From NCBI RefSeq assembly GCF_004210375.1, contig NC_134825.1:72283558-72347557 (forward strand): a stretch of 64,000 nucleotides of DNA. The letters run 5' to 3'. The stretch is from Tachypleus tridentatus. Lineage: Eukaryota; Arthropoda; Merostomata; Xiphosura; Limulidae. This document shows positions 34,828 through 46,958 of the stretch, one piece after another. The notes beneath the pieces are model-generated. The model made no database searches, was not told where the DNA came from, and was given only the letters and a program-made list of their open reading frames with translations. Made by a program: the position numbers and the translations under genes. Every line of letters starts with the position of its first letter. Positions within the stretch are counted from its first letter, which is position 1.

Positions 34828-37800
34828 GTAAGTAGTTTCAACCATTTGTTTTGTAAAATTACTCTCGATTATTCATTGTCCAAAGAAGTACGTAATTTCA
34901 CGAATTTGTGTTCTAAAATTACTGAATATGCACCTAGTAACACTTACGACTTAAAAACTGATAACAGTTTAAATAAAAGGACGATCACGAGTAACTTGAA
35001 AAAAAATTAAGAAAAGTTTTTCAACTATTGTCAATTAACCTTTAACGTAAGAATTGAATCTGAAGCATAATAGAAATTCACGCTGTTTTTAATATGAAAA
35101 TATTGAGTAGTGTGTATTTGAGGTTATATATATATATCCACATGGACGAATTGTTTTGTTTTGCACGAAACATCACGATGATGTAATAAAATAAAGCTTC
35201 ACCATGAGGTCGTTAATGCATATTTTTCATATATTACAACTATATATATATTTGTGATAACTGGAAAATAGTAAACCATTTTCAAAAGAATACATTTTTC
35301 AATCTTTAGTTTCTCCAGATTTTAAAATTTCGACATTACAGTCTTGGGCAAAATGTTTACATATTTTGTTACAAATAAAATATCATCATGAAGATGGAAT
35401 AAAAATAAAATTAAGCCCTGTCAAACTGAGAAATGCACGCTATATTAAACATCTACATACCTAAATTATGTAATGAGACAGGTTCCATGGACATCACGAA
35501 CGATTTGTCAGAACAGTAAGCAATTTCATCAGATACCTGCAGAAAGATGTGTAATGCAAAATTTTATCTATCACAACAAAATCTTACTGAAACATATATA
35601 ATGCCAAAATATAACATTAAATTATTACAGTTAGCGTCTGTAACTAAATAGCAGTTATTATAAAAATTCAGCAGTTGGTCGGTTCTTCTTGTACCTTAAT
35701 AACCTCTGCAAGGTGACGTGACATACTGTAGATGAGGTTATTAATGTAATCCACTCGTCACTAGAATGCACTGCAAACCAGCTACGGTAACTAGTTTAGC
35801 GTAGTTGTTAGCAATTTTCTGGTTCAGTTCTGCACAACATTTCTCAATGGAATTTACAATCTGGAGACTTTGCCGGCCAAGGCAATCTTGTAATTTCCTC
35901 TTGGTCAAGATAACACGGTGCAATACGTGCACTGTCAGCAGCATCATTGTCATACTAGAACACACAGTTGTCATTAAACCTTGCCCTGATATATGGCAAA
36001 AATATCTTTTCGATGCGATGCCTGTAGGAGGCGCCATTGGCGTTCCCTAGAGGATATAAAGATCAGTTTTTTCATTATGATGAATAGCTGCCCAAACATG
36101 TACTGCATCACTTCTTGTGTTTTTCTTGTAGGAAAGACAGACTTTATTATTTTAACAAGCCGGAAACAGGAATTATCCAAAATAGTGACATGTCGTCAGG
36201 GTCCATCCTGTAAGTTAGCATGTACTCTTGCCCAAAAACACGATTACGGCGGTGAATTCTTCTTAATATTAGTTTACAGATAGCCATTCTTGCAAAATAA
36301 CCTTGTTTTGTCAGTTTCCTATTCACCGTGTTTTGGATATCGCGTGTAATGGATTTGCTGTTGTGCATTTATTTTAATATACGCGTTTGTTTCACTTTGA
36401 TGCATGTGACATATATTGTTGGATGAGTATTGTACAAGACCCGCTTATTCACTAAATTTATAGAAGAATCTCGAGTGTAAGAATCAACAATATACGTCTT
36501 ACGAAAATACTAGCATATTTTCGAATATTGTTGAACATTCGAGAATTTCGTCTTAAAGTATATTAATATACGCGCCGAGAGACAGAATATTGTTGATTAA
36601 CTGCAGTCGCTATACTATAAGTCTCGGAAGCTATAATTATGGTTAACTATTATTAATCAGAAAACTACAGAATTTGACCAGGAACGTTTATAGATTTCGA
36701 ACATTTAGAACGGTTCAATTTCAGAGAATTAACTTCAGACGTTAGTATTTCTACGAGGACAAACAAGAATAGCACCAGTTAGCATTCCCGTAAAGGGAAG
36801 CATGTGTGTATCAACATAAAAGTAATTTGTGCCTCGTAGACCGTGACCGTCGATAAGATATTAAGTTCCAGACTAGATAAAATACTTAATATTGTTTGTG
36901 AGGTTTGTAAAAATTCTGTATATACATAGTTATTTGTATTTGCTATTTGTAATAACCGTTATTTTAATTTGTATTTGTGTGTGTGTGCGTGTATTAAGAT
37001 ACATTTGTGTTAAGAAAGAAAATTGTGTGTATTAATTATATCATAAATTTGATACGTATTGACATTAAATTAACTTCTAAATTCAAATTCAAATTTCCGG
37101 TTATTTGAAATCGTAATAAGTAACATAGTAAATCAGAGACTCCTCCAAGATAAATTATAGTATGTAATAGCTGTAAATAATATGTTCATGCTGTCCCTGT
37201 CGAAATGTGTTGTAAGACTTCTTTTGACCGTCACCTGTTAACCTGATCAAAACAAGGTCATCAACTAAGTAGTTTTTCGGCGTGAATCAGTATGTTCTCC
37301 TCAATGTTTTCTCTAATACGACGATATTTCTAGATTCTGAATACAGTACGCTGGGAGTATCCTTCTGTTTTGACAGCGTTCATTTGCTTTATACCATTTC
37401 TGGAGAGTCGAACAATTTGAAGCCATATCTCTTCTGGCACGAGAGAAGATATGATCCTACACGAAGTGCAGAGAAGGTTTCTGAAGAAAGCGTTGATTTG
37501 TTTTGGAAAACGATTATACCAAAAGCATGCTCGTCTAAACAAAATAGGTGTTTATGTGTATTTTGGCCAACAAATATTCAAAACAGCTTATACAAACAAG
37601 AATAACGAATCCTACATGTTTGTCCAATCATACGCCACCTTCTCTGTTATTACACTGGTATTTACTCAACACCTACTTCATGCTCGTAGACAATAAGATC
37701 GATGTAAAACAGTATGCAAACATTTTGAACAAGACCGTATAAAGAGCTGTAAAATGTAATTCATTCAATTTCAAAATTTTTAAAAAGATCTCTAAGAGCA

Positions 37801-38235
37801 ATTTCCAAGAAAGAGATAACATCTTACGAACATCTCTAATAAATAGTCACTGTTACGTATTTTACAACGATCAAACATAACGTACTTAACTTTCTCGTCA
37901 AAGCATTACTAGAATTAATTATTGAACACACACATATATATATATATATTCTGTATAAAGTCTGAAAAACAAGCAATATTCTTTCTTTCACAGAAATCAA
38001 ATAAAGTACAGTTTTTAAGTTCAACTTTTTACTCTGTGAATTCTTGTAACATTAAGGAGATTTGAACATTTAAACGATGAAAACTAAAGCAAATCTTTAT
38101 GACATATTGTTTTCCACAATAAAAGACGTGATCGTAAATTCATTAGTGATAAATACATAAACACACCTCGCACCAGAAATGAAAACAAAAGCTTTCTATG
38201 CACCTATAATACTACGACAAACACACTTTTTTCAG
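34828..38235 (+). other. CTH intron with Tc1 remnant
   Basis: It begins gtaagt and ends acttttttcag. Besides the Tc1 remnant, open frames at 37282-37605 (plus) and 37330-37542 (minus) overlap in antisense and match nothing I know. Confidence 0.6.
35700..36370 (-). mobile_element. Tc1/mariner-like transposase remnant, heavily decayed
   Basis: Minus-strand pieces: SITRDIQNTVNRKL, KQGYFARMAICKLIL (the R-x-A-x-x-K-P-x-L linker of Tc1 transposases), then VFGQEYMLTYRMDPDD, and further on MQYMFGQLFIIM and KRKLQDCLGRQSLQIVN (compare LPWPAQSPDLN of the third catalytic region in another frame). Order follows a Tc1 transposase, but frames are broken and no terminal repeats were found. Confidence 0.55.
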
Positions 38236-38388
38236 CACTTGGTCCGGTTCCATCACCTTTTGATTGTTATCTCGTCTGTCGTGGGTTGAAGACCTTACCA
38301 GTAAGAATGCGTCAGCATGAAAAAAATGCTTTAGATATTGCTTGTTTTTTGGAAGGACACCCGATGGTGAAGAAGGTTCTCTATCCAG
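38236..38388 (+). CDS. CTH: Cystathionine gamma-lyase exon, RGLKTL segment
   Basis: Acceptor acttttttcag, donor gtgagt. It reads LGPVPSPFDCYLVCRGLKT, LPVRMRQHEKNALDIA, CFLEGHPMVKKVLYP plus one base. It matches the family G-x-x-PSP-DCYL-x-RGLKTL-x-R-M segment, with the substrate-carboxylate region next to it. The remaining C-terminal exons (GG-x-ES-LAELP-x-x-MTH and R-SVG-ED) were looked for up to 59 kb and not seen; the 44953-45452 gap could hide some. Confidence 0.94.
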
Positions 38389-39229
38389 GTGAGTGAATAT
38401 TTAACGCCTGTTAACCTCCATGTAGAAGCACTTCCATGTTTCACAGTTTGAAAGGTTTTGTACAAAATCATTCAGTTGTTATCGAGTTGCAAGAAATCTT
38501 AACTTAATATATGTCAACTTTTACACATACACACCCACCCTGGCGAAAAACACTGTAAATTTCCTAATAACATCTTTTTATTTTGGTATATTATTTTTAT
38601 AATATTTCTAGTCTGTATAGTTTCATCTAGGTTGGATAGTTAAACTTCATCGTATTGTATTAGTATTTTCTCAAATACATTACACCCTCTAGTGGTCGGA
38701 ACATGTTTCTTTACATATTAAAATTTATATAGTTACTTGTTTAGGATTATAATATTACCAATTAGAACGGATTTGTTTATACCTTATATTGTGCGACGAT
38801 AACCAGAACTTGGGAATTATGTTTATGTAATCCACACTTTGCATTCAACAAACTTATTTTTTTTTATTGATCCGTAACAAAACTTTCCATAAATATTCTT
38901 TTACGCACTCTTCGGAATAAACACATCAAGTATTTATAACTAAGCATTCTAAAACTAAAAGAGGTTACATAAAACAGGTCTGCGATGGGTTTATTGTCTT
39001 GAAATTTTTACATCTTCTACAGTAATTCCTGTGCGCTAAGCCCAAAACGAAATCCACTTTTCTCTCCTTACGTACAAATTCTCCACAAAATACCACAACA
39101 CAATGAATAAAAGAAAGACCACAAACCGTAGTTTTGAGACTTCAAGACGTATACTTCATACACACACACAAATCAGGATGAATGAGAAACAATATTCGTT
39201 TGACATCAATTTTCTTCCCTATTGTCGCA

Positions 39230-39345
39230 CGCTAGTACAGCGGTAATTCTGTGGATTTACAACGCTAAGATCAGGGTTTCGATTCCCCTCGGTAGACTCA
39301 GCAGATAATCCGATGTGACTTTGCTATAAAAAAACATACACACAT
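39230..39345 (+). repeat. SINE-B copy, near full length
   Basis: gtacagcggtaattctgtgg, atttacaacgctaagatcag, ggtttcgattcccctcggta (B box) and gatgtgactttgctataaaa. The A/B-box order and the tRNA-like head are clear. Confidence 0.9.
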
Positions 39346-39649
39346 TATTCCCTTTCAGTTTGTTTGTGTTTTTGTTAAGAAACTTAAAATAAAAAATGTT
39401 AATTGTGGTAAATGAAATAACAACATTATGCAACAAATTTTTTACTTTTTCTTGTTCCTGGACAGAAAGAGATATTTCCCAATTCCTTCTGCCTAAAGTA
39501 AATGGAAAAGACCTATTTTTCTCTTCAAACTTTGCTTTTGTGGCCTGGGTAATGAAATTTTCAAATTTGCACATTTTCCAGAACATTCCAGGTAGATTCA
39601 GTGCTGAGTAGCTGATAGAGAATTTTCTCGAACTTTCCATAGTAATATA

Positions 39650-40807
39650 TACTCTTCAAAAAAAGAAACGCAAAAGGTAAAATTTGAAACAAATTGTTAA
39701 CAAGTTTATTCCGGGTAGTTCTGTATGACATGTGTGAAACTTTGGACATTCACTGCTAAACATTCAAAGTCTGCAAAGGCGAAGTCCACTCTCACTAGTT
39801 GAAGTTTAACATCACTCAACGTCAATAACGAGTATGCCCTCCGTGAGCATCAGTAACTGCTTGGCATCTCCTGCCCATGGAAGCGATAAGATGACGGATC
39901 ACATCCTGTGGAATAGCTGTCCACTCAGCCTGCAAAGCTGCTGCAAGCTGAGGTAGAGTCTGCAGTTGAGGTTGTCGCTGTCGCAGACGTCGGTCCAACT
40001 CGTCCCAAAGATGTTCGATGGGGTTAAAATCTGGTGATCTGGAGGGCCAGGGAAGAATGTTAATCTTGTGCCGTCTCAAGAAGACAGTGGTGAGGCGGGC
40101 TGTGTGAGGACGGGCGTTGTCATGTTGAAAAACATCGTTGACGTTCGCCATGATGGGTTGCACATGGGGCCTAAGAATTTCGTCGACGGTTGCGTACGGT
40201 CGGATCGGAAATCCTACGCAGCCCTGGTATGGTTGAGGCAGTAGACGTCGCAGTGGTGGTCCTATCCCGAAGGTGACGTAACCGGATGTAGCGATCTTGT
40301 GCGGACGTGGTCACACGAGGTCTGCCAGATCGTGGACGGTCACGAGTTGATCCATGTTGTTGGTGACGATTCCATAGCCTTGTGATGGTGCTTGGGTGGA
40401 CATTCACAGCTCTGGCAACATCTGTTCGAGATTCGCCTGCTTCCAACCGACCAATGGCGTTGTTGCGTTGTGCTTTAGTCAGTCTTGGCGTAACTGTATT
40501 GCGTGTCGGTGGCTTAACACTGAGCTATGGAAACCGAGAACCCGTCACTTTTATAGGGATTTTGCACATGTTGCACTTGCAGAACATGCAGATCTCTCAA
40601 ACAAATTTATTGGACACGAATGCGTTTTGGCAAAAAATCCGTTGTTTTCCTCTGTTCTCAAAGTGCACAACTTGTATTGTCATTTTGGTCTGACAATCAG
40701 TGCCTTAACACGTGTAACATCACATACTCTGAGCTTGTAACGTTATTACATATATTTCTCTTTAAAATAAAAAAATATTCCTTTTGCATTTGTTTTTTTG
40801 AAGAGTA
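39650..40807 (-). mobile_element. Non-autonomous Tc1-like element, copy 1 (internal deletion)
   Basis: Terminal inverted repeats: tactcttcaaaaaaagaaac at the left, and its inverse ending tttttttgaagagta at the right, with TA dinucleotides outside. On the minus strand: MEAGESRTDVARAVNVHPST and ITRLWNRHQQHGS (helix-turn-helix), RPRSGRPRVTTSAQDRYI, then a jump to RPHVQPIMANVND, VFQHDNARPHTARLTTVF and DFNPIEHLWDELDRR. E lies 35 residues after the D of QHDNA (DD34E). The segment that should hold the first catalytic aspartate is deleted, so the protein cannot be active. The element is about 1158 bases. Confidence 0.94.
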
Positions 40808-40869
40808 CATATACAGGGGCTCACCAATCACCATTTCAGTTTAGTTCCAGCTGCCTAAGTGAACACATA

Positions 40870-41405
40870 GAGCTATCCAAGGAGGCTTTACCAAGATTCC
40901 CTCTTATCTTTACCTTTGGGACAGCAGGGACACCGCAGCGCACCACAACAAGAAGCACTGACCACAACGGACCGAGTTCTCTGTGGGGAGGAACAGTATC
41001 AAGTGTGAACACTAGTGGACCTCCAAAAGGTGTTGTTCCCACCATTGCACATAAAATTGAGTCTTATAAAACAATTTGTCACAACTCTTGATACAGAGTC
41101 TGCAGCCTTCAAGTACCTTCGAGACTTCTTCCCTACGCTGTCAGAGGCAAAATTCAAAGTTGGTGTCTTTGTTGGACCACAAATAAAGAAGATCCTAGAG
41201 TGTACAGAATTCCCCAAGAAGCCCAGTTGGAAGGAAAAAAAAAGCTTGGGGCAGCTTTGTCGCAGTGATTCGGGGTTTCTTGGGTAATCACAAGGCCAAA
41301 AATTATATGGAACTGGTTGAGGCTATGGTGAAGAACTATGGAAAAATGGGCTGCAGGATGTCCCTGAAGGTCCATCTCCTTGACGCTCATCTAACGAAAA
41401 CATGA
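40870..41405 (+). pseudogene. Fragment of a repeat-encoded arthropod protein, broken
   Basis: Plus-strand pieces: GGFTKIPSYLYLWDSRD, VLFPPLHIKLSLIKQFV, YLRDFFPTLSEAKFKVGVF, VGPQIKKILE and GCRMSLKVHLLDAHL. I recognise the pattern (FPPLHIKLGLMKQFV, K-x-G-I/V-F-x-GPQI, CxMS-K-H-LH-H-L) from an uncharacterised protein family scattered in many copies through arthropod genomes. Its mobile-element class is not known to me. The fragment is broken and lacks both ends. Confidence 0.7.
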
Positions 41406-41815
41406 TGGGAGACTATACTTGGGGGCTGACACGTGAAAGTGACTTACATTACAGTGGGAAATCTCGAAAGACTATTCACTTCTAAATATTTTTGTTAATT
41501 GTTATATAACTTTAGTATAAATACATTTAAATCTTGATTCATATGTTGTTTTATTCAGACCTTGTGTAATGAAAATGTGCAATTTTACAGACAAAATAGG
41601 TTAATTTCTAAATTTCATTATCCAGGTCACAAAAGCAAACTTTGAAGGAAATAATGGCCATTTTCTGTACTTTTACAACATAAGCAATTAAGAAATAACA
41701 CATACTATCCAAGAACAAAATGTGTGTTACATAGTGTTATTTGATGAAAGTATCTTTTTTTCTTCCGATTTGTAAAAAATCCTTACGTGATAGAAAAAAT
41801 AAGAGTATTATTTCG

Positions 41816-41945
41816 AAAATCTGTGTAGCTGAAGTATGGAAAGTCCGTTATTAAAATCAAAAATCTGTGTAGCTGAAGTATGGAGAGTCCGTTATTAAAA
41901 CAAAAATCTGTGTAGCTGAATTATGGAAAGTTCGTTATTAAAACC
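41816..41945. repeat. Tandem repeat, 43-base unit, 3 copies
   Basis: The unit runs aaaatctgtgtagctgaagt, atggaaagtccgttattaaa. Copies are close to identical. Confidence 0.95.
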
Positions 41946-42321
41946 AAAACAACATTTATGAAATTTAAATTCGCGGGCCTGTGTGATTAGTTAATTTACC
42001 AGTAACGGAAAGTTTTCTTTTATCAGTAATGTGATTTTTTGCTTTTCGTGCTTTGTATATCGATATTTTGTTATTCTCAACTAAGATAAGTTACATAACA
42101 AGTTGCCTAAGTTTTAACTTATAGTACATTTCATGTGTGCCAGAAGTGAAATACAAAATCATCATTTCGACTTAGAAGCTACATTTGTTTATCAAGTTGT
42201 CTGTTATTTGGAGAAAGAAGACATACCGTGTTGTCTTCAACTATCGTTTATATGGTTGGGACTACGGATGTGTCAGTGTGGCGCTTGTCTTTTAAAATGA
42301 TCGATAACTGCGTGAATTATC

Positions 42322-42465
42322 AGGTAAAATACCATATTCTGAATAATAAGATAAAACTAGAGTAATATACTGTGTGAATAACAAGGTAAAATGTAGAGTA
42401 CCAGACTGTGTGAGTCATATGGTAAAAACTAGAGCAATATACTGTGTGAATAATAAGGTAAAAAA
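42322..42465. repeat. Tandem repeat, about 45-base unit, 3 copies
   Basis: The unit contains aactagagtaatatactgtg and tgaataacaaggtaaaa, with moderate divergence. Confidence 0.85.
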
Positions 42466-42569
42466 CAAACAAACTGGAATTTAATAATTTACCCCCAAAA
42501 TTTGGACTGATATCGCAACTGTTTATTTTGTTCAAGGATTTTGTCTCTCTCTCTTAGATCAATATATTG

Positions 42570-42831
42570 TTTATAATTAAGCACAAAGCTACTCAAGAGC
42601 TATCTGCGCTAGCCGTCCCTAATTTAGCAGTGTAAGAGTAGAGGGAAGGCAGCTAGTCATCACCACCCACCACTCTTGGGCTACTCTTCTACCAACGAAT
42701 AGTGGGATTGATCGTTACATATTATCGCCCCTGCGGCTGAAAGGGCGAGCATGTTTAGTTTGACGGGGATTCGAACACGCAACCCTCAGATTACGAGTCG
42801 AACGCCTTAACCCACCTGACCATGCTGGCCC
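42570..42831 (-). repeat. SINE-A copy, nearly full length
   Basis: ctagccgtccctaatttagc, gaatagtgggattgatcgtt, aaagggcgagcatgtttagt, gattcgaacacgcaaccctc and ccatgctggccc are all present. The body has a small deletion (cacccaccactcttgg lacks the usual gccaa). Confidence 0.95.
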
Positions 42832-43703
42832 AGGGTCAAAACAAGAGACTGTTGAGAAGCTTTATTGTTCTCAGCTAACTTTCATTACATTACCTTTCAT
42901 CCTGTTTCATTATAGTTATTCCTCCCGTGTTAACAAACCAGTTATTCATTTATTACGAGTTAATCCTGATCTATATGTGTATTATTCTCCATTTTGGTTT
43001 CAGTTCTTGAGACATTAATAATGGAAGCTTGAGGTATTTGTGTTTTATAGCCGGCAATTACACAATTATGTTCTATCTAGTTCCGTTTGGTTTTTCAAGA
43101 GGACAATTACGATTCATTGAAAATTGTTTTAGATATATAACACAATACTTTATATACCACTCACCTGTCAAAACTCAGCAGAAAAAAAAGGTCAATTGTA
43201 TAATTCAATATTTTTCCCCGACGAAACCGAAAAATGATTAGCACAAGATGTAAGAAAAAATTGAACCCATATTAAGTTATGAATGATATATATATTTTAT
43301 TGCGGTTAAAATGTGTGGCTGCGCTTACTGGAATGTTTCTCATTTTGATTTTTATTAGCTGATAATCATTTTTTTTCTATATTTAACCTATCTCGTAAAC
43401 TAAAACTAAGAATAATGTTATTGTTTCTTGTGGAATCTTATCTGAGAAAACAAACAAAGAACGTGTCACGGTGAATCACCAGATAATTCAGGTCTATTGG
43501 AAATAATGCAAGCTAAATTTTTCGCGTCTTTTTTATGTCTCGATTCTTGTAACCTCATATCATAACAAAAGTCGTGTTACATTTTGAGCATTAAGCATGT
43601 GCTAAATTTTTCAGTTCCTAACTTCTTATTTTGCATTTAAAACTATGTCAAATACGTTGTTTCATACTGTTTGAATATTCTTCATTGCTATATGTATTCT
43701 ATG

Positions 43704-43948
43704 AAAGGTATTAAGATGTTTAAGATAATTTGAAATAATATTAATTTCTGTACTAAGGAAGGTATTAAGCTGTTTAAGATAATTTGAGATATTATTAATT
43801 TCTATTGTAAGGAAGGTATTAAGCAGTTTAAGATAATGTAGGATGTTATTCATTTGTGTTTTAAGGAAGGTACTAAGCTGTTTATGATAATTTGAAATAT
43901 TATTAATTTCTGTTCTAAGGAAGGTATTAAGCTCCTGAAGATAACTTT
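43704..43948. repeat. Tandem repeat, about 55-base unit, 4.3 copies
   Basis: The unit runs aaggaaggtattaagctgtt, taagataatttgaaatatta, ttaatttctgtacta. Substitutions are scattered between copies. Confidence 0.95.
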
Positions 43949-44952
43949 ACCAATAAACGTATTACTACCATTTAAATGATTTACTTATATTATTATCCAC
44001 ATCTTCCTGCTTTCCATCAACATCTCTTTCAAAGCCTTGCCTGTTAAAGACTACCAAACTTTTATTTCAGTACTATTAGGCTACTGATATTTTGGTTTTT
44101 ACTCAAAAATCATGCACTTCATTGTTATTTATACATATAAACATTACTTTGCAAAATCTGCGTGGTAAGTGTCCGTTACTTATCAAATTAATAGTATAAT
44201 TATTTCTTTGGTCAGTTTGTGAGGAGTTGTCAAACAACACCTAAATAATTGGTCTAAATATCGAACTCGATACTCTTTCTTTAAATTTGACACTTATCAT
44301 CGTATTGCATTGCCAAAACAATAAATAAAAGAGTACATAGTCGAATATTTAGGCTACATGTTAGATTTGACTGTCGTTGTATATATAGAAAATACACACT
44401 AGTGTGTGGTACTTCTATTTGCAAGCTGAAGAGTGCTATATGTAACACATGAGCTAAACATCCAGGTCAAATACCCTTAACCAAAGTTTCAGACATAACC
44501 ATTCGTAATTTATAATTGCTGATCAAAAATAGGGCAGCTGGTCAGCAGGACCCTCTGATTATGTGGTTACTCTCAGTCGAATACCGAGATAGCTGTCACA
44601 CTATATTGTTCCCACAGCTAAAAGGACGGAAAATATTCAGCGAAATATAGCATCTTAGAACTTCCAATTGGGAGACCGACGTATACAACTTAAATTCCTA
44701 AACCTAATTGAATGTTTTGTTATTATTATTGAATATATTTGTCTCACACCTTTCTTTCTGTCAAAAACTTGAAACTTTAGTGCTTTACCATCTGATTTTT
44801 CAATAGTAAATATATATATAGTTCAAAATCAGAGCAGAGATGACTGTGTATCACTGATTTAAGAAACGGTTTTAATTCAAATCAATGTATTTCGCACCTG
44901 CTAGTGTTAACAGTATTACAGTTGGAAAGGCTTTTGACGTGAGGTATTAGTG

Positions 44953-45452
44953 NNNNNNNNNNNNNNNNNNNNNNNNNNNNNNNNNNNNNNNNNNNNNNNN
45001 NNNNNNNNNNNNNNNNNNNNNNNNNNNNNNNNNNNNNNNNNNNNNNNNNNNNNNNNNNNNNNNNNNNNNNNNNNNNNNNNNNNNNNNNNNNNNNNNNNNN
45101 NNNNNNNNNNNNNNNNNNNNNNNNNNNNNNNNNNNNNNNNNNNNNNNNNNNNNNNNNNNNNNNNNNNNNNNNNNNNNNNNNNNNNNNNNNNNNNNNNNNN
45201 NNNNNNNNNNNNNNNNNNNNNNNNNNNNNNNNNNNNNNNNNNNNNNNNNNNNNNNNNNNNNNNNNNNNNNNNNNNNNNNNNNNNNNNNNNNNNNNNNNNN
45301 NNNNNNNNNNNNNNNNNNNNNNNNNNNNNNNNNNNNNNNNNNNNNNNNNNNNNNNNNNNNNNNNNNNNNNNNNNNNNNNNNNNNNNNNNNNNNNNNNNNN
45401 NNNNNNNNNNNNNNNNNNNNNNNNNNNNNNNNNNNNNNNNNNNNNNNNNNNN
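44953..45452. other. Assembly gap of exactly 500 N
   Basis: Placeholder of round length; true size unknown. It is one of the few places where missing C-terminal CTH exons could lie. Confidence 0.99.
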
Positions 45453-45944
45453 ATTTTTTTAAAAAAATCCCTTATTTCATAAAGCTAAACTTGTAAGTGA
45501 ACTTATATCAAGGGTCAACATGAGAAGATTATGATAAGTGAAAGATATTAAGACGTCTTTTCGTGAATGAACGTTATCCATAATGTCGTATTAGAAGCTA
45601 TTAAGGATATGGAAGTACTTGAGATAAAGGTAATTTCACAATGTGAGCGTGACATATAACATCCGTCTTCAAGCACGCAAAGTGTTCACTTTCTGACATT
45701 TTAATGTCTATGGAACTTGAACATGATGTTTTGCCACTGTCTTTTTGAAAAAATATATAGAGAGCTAAGAGTTCGAATAATACTTGTAAAAGTTTAAATA
45801 TTATAACTTCACAAATTTCAAAATACAAATTACATCTTAATCGTTGGCAAAGTTATGCCTTGTTTTAAAACAAATGGCAGTTTGGTATTTATGTCCGTGG
45901 TGGGTAATAAATTTTATTCGTTTCACACGCATGCTCTTACATAA

Positions 45945-46060
45945 TATTCTGATGATGGCTCTGAAGTACGCCTGAGACCTTATGATGCTTAAAATTGGGT
46001 TTCGATACCCGTTGTAGGTAGAACACAGAGCTCGTTGTGTAGCTTTGTGGTTAAAAACAT
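45945..46060 (+). repeat. SINE-B/C family copy
   Basis: gatgcttaaaattgggtttc, gatacccgttgtaggtagaa, cacagagctcgttgtgtagc and tttgtgg give the B box and tail in sense orientation. Confidence 0.8.
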
Positions 46061-46687
46061 ATAACACAATATGGAACTGCGTAGGGTTGCTCAGATGTTA
46101 GTAAAAAAAAAAATAGTTGCTACTGTATTCAACAAAGTACTTGCAATCTGTATTTTCTATACACACGCGAGGCGGTTACAAAATATGTATATAAAGTAGT
46201 GAAAGCATTATTCCATTTTAAAATCACGTAGTAACAAAGTTTTTGTACTACATACAGTGGTATTGTTCTTAATTTTAGTGTCGGAACACTGACAGTATTT
46301 TTTCTAGCAACGTGAGATTCAAGATCTCATTTCCACTTCTACAGTTAAATTACCATAGTGTTACTCAGATCACTCCGACAGCATAACACTTCAGTCATTG
46401 TATACCTACTCTCTCACCCTAAACTTGTAGCGATCTTTGTATACTTGTACTACTACTGGGGAGGGTTGATTTTAACGTTTTTACGAACAACTTTCATTTC
46501 CATGCTGTCGTAGCGTGTGGTTGATATTTGCGATTTTGTCACTTACCAACCTGTTTCATGTTTTCTACCTTTAACACTATATCATTTTTAATCATGACGA
46601 AGTAACATAATTGAAGATTTTGTTTTGTTTTTGCTGCTTTCGACTTCCATAGTCAATAGCTCTATTATTCGAATTAAATCCAGTTTG

Positions 46688-46958
46688 GGTCCGGCATGGC
46701 CAGGTAGGTAAAGGCGTTCGACTCGTAATCTGAGGGGTCGCAGGTCCTTGTCGCACCAAACGTGCTCGCCCTTTAAGTCGTGGTGGCGTTATAATGTTAC
46801 GGTAAATCCCGTTATTCGTTGGTAAAGAGTAATCCAAGAGTTGGCGGTGAGTGGTGATGACTACCTGCCTTCCCTCTAGTCTTACACTACTAAATTAGGA
46901 ATGGCTAATGCTGATAACCCTCGAGTGGCTTTGCGCGAAATTAAAAACAAACAAACAA
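46688..46958 (+). repeat. SINE-A, full length
   Basis: Head ggtccggcatggccaggtag, B-box region lightly rearranged (gcaggtccttgtcgcacc), body ggcggtgagtggtgatgact, tail aaattaaaaacaaacaaaca. The flanks ccagtttg and ccaatttg may be a mutated target-site duplication. Confidence 0.95.

Noticed and set aside
37282-37605. 107-codon plus-strand open frame in a CTH intron
   Set aside because: No family resemblance, overlapped by an antisense open frame, and no splice or start evidence.
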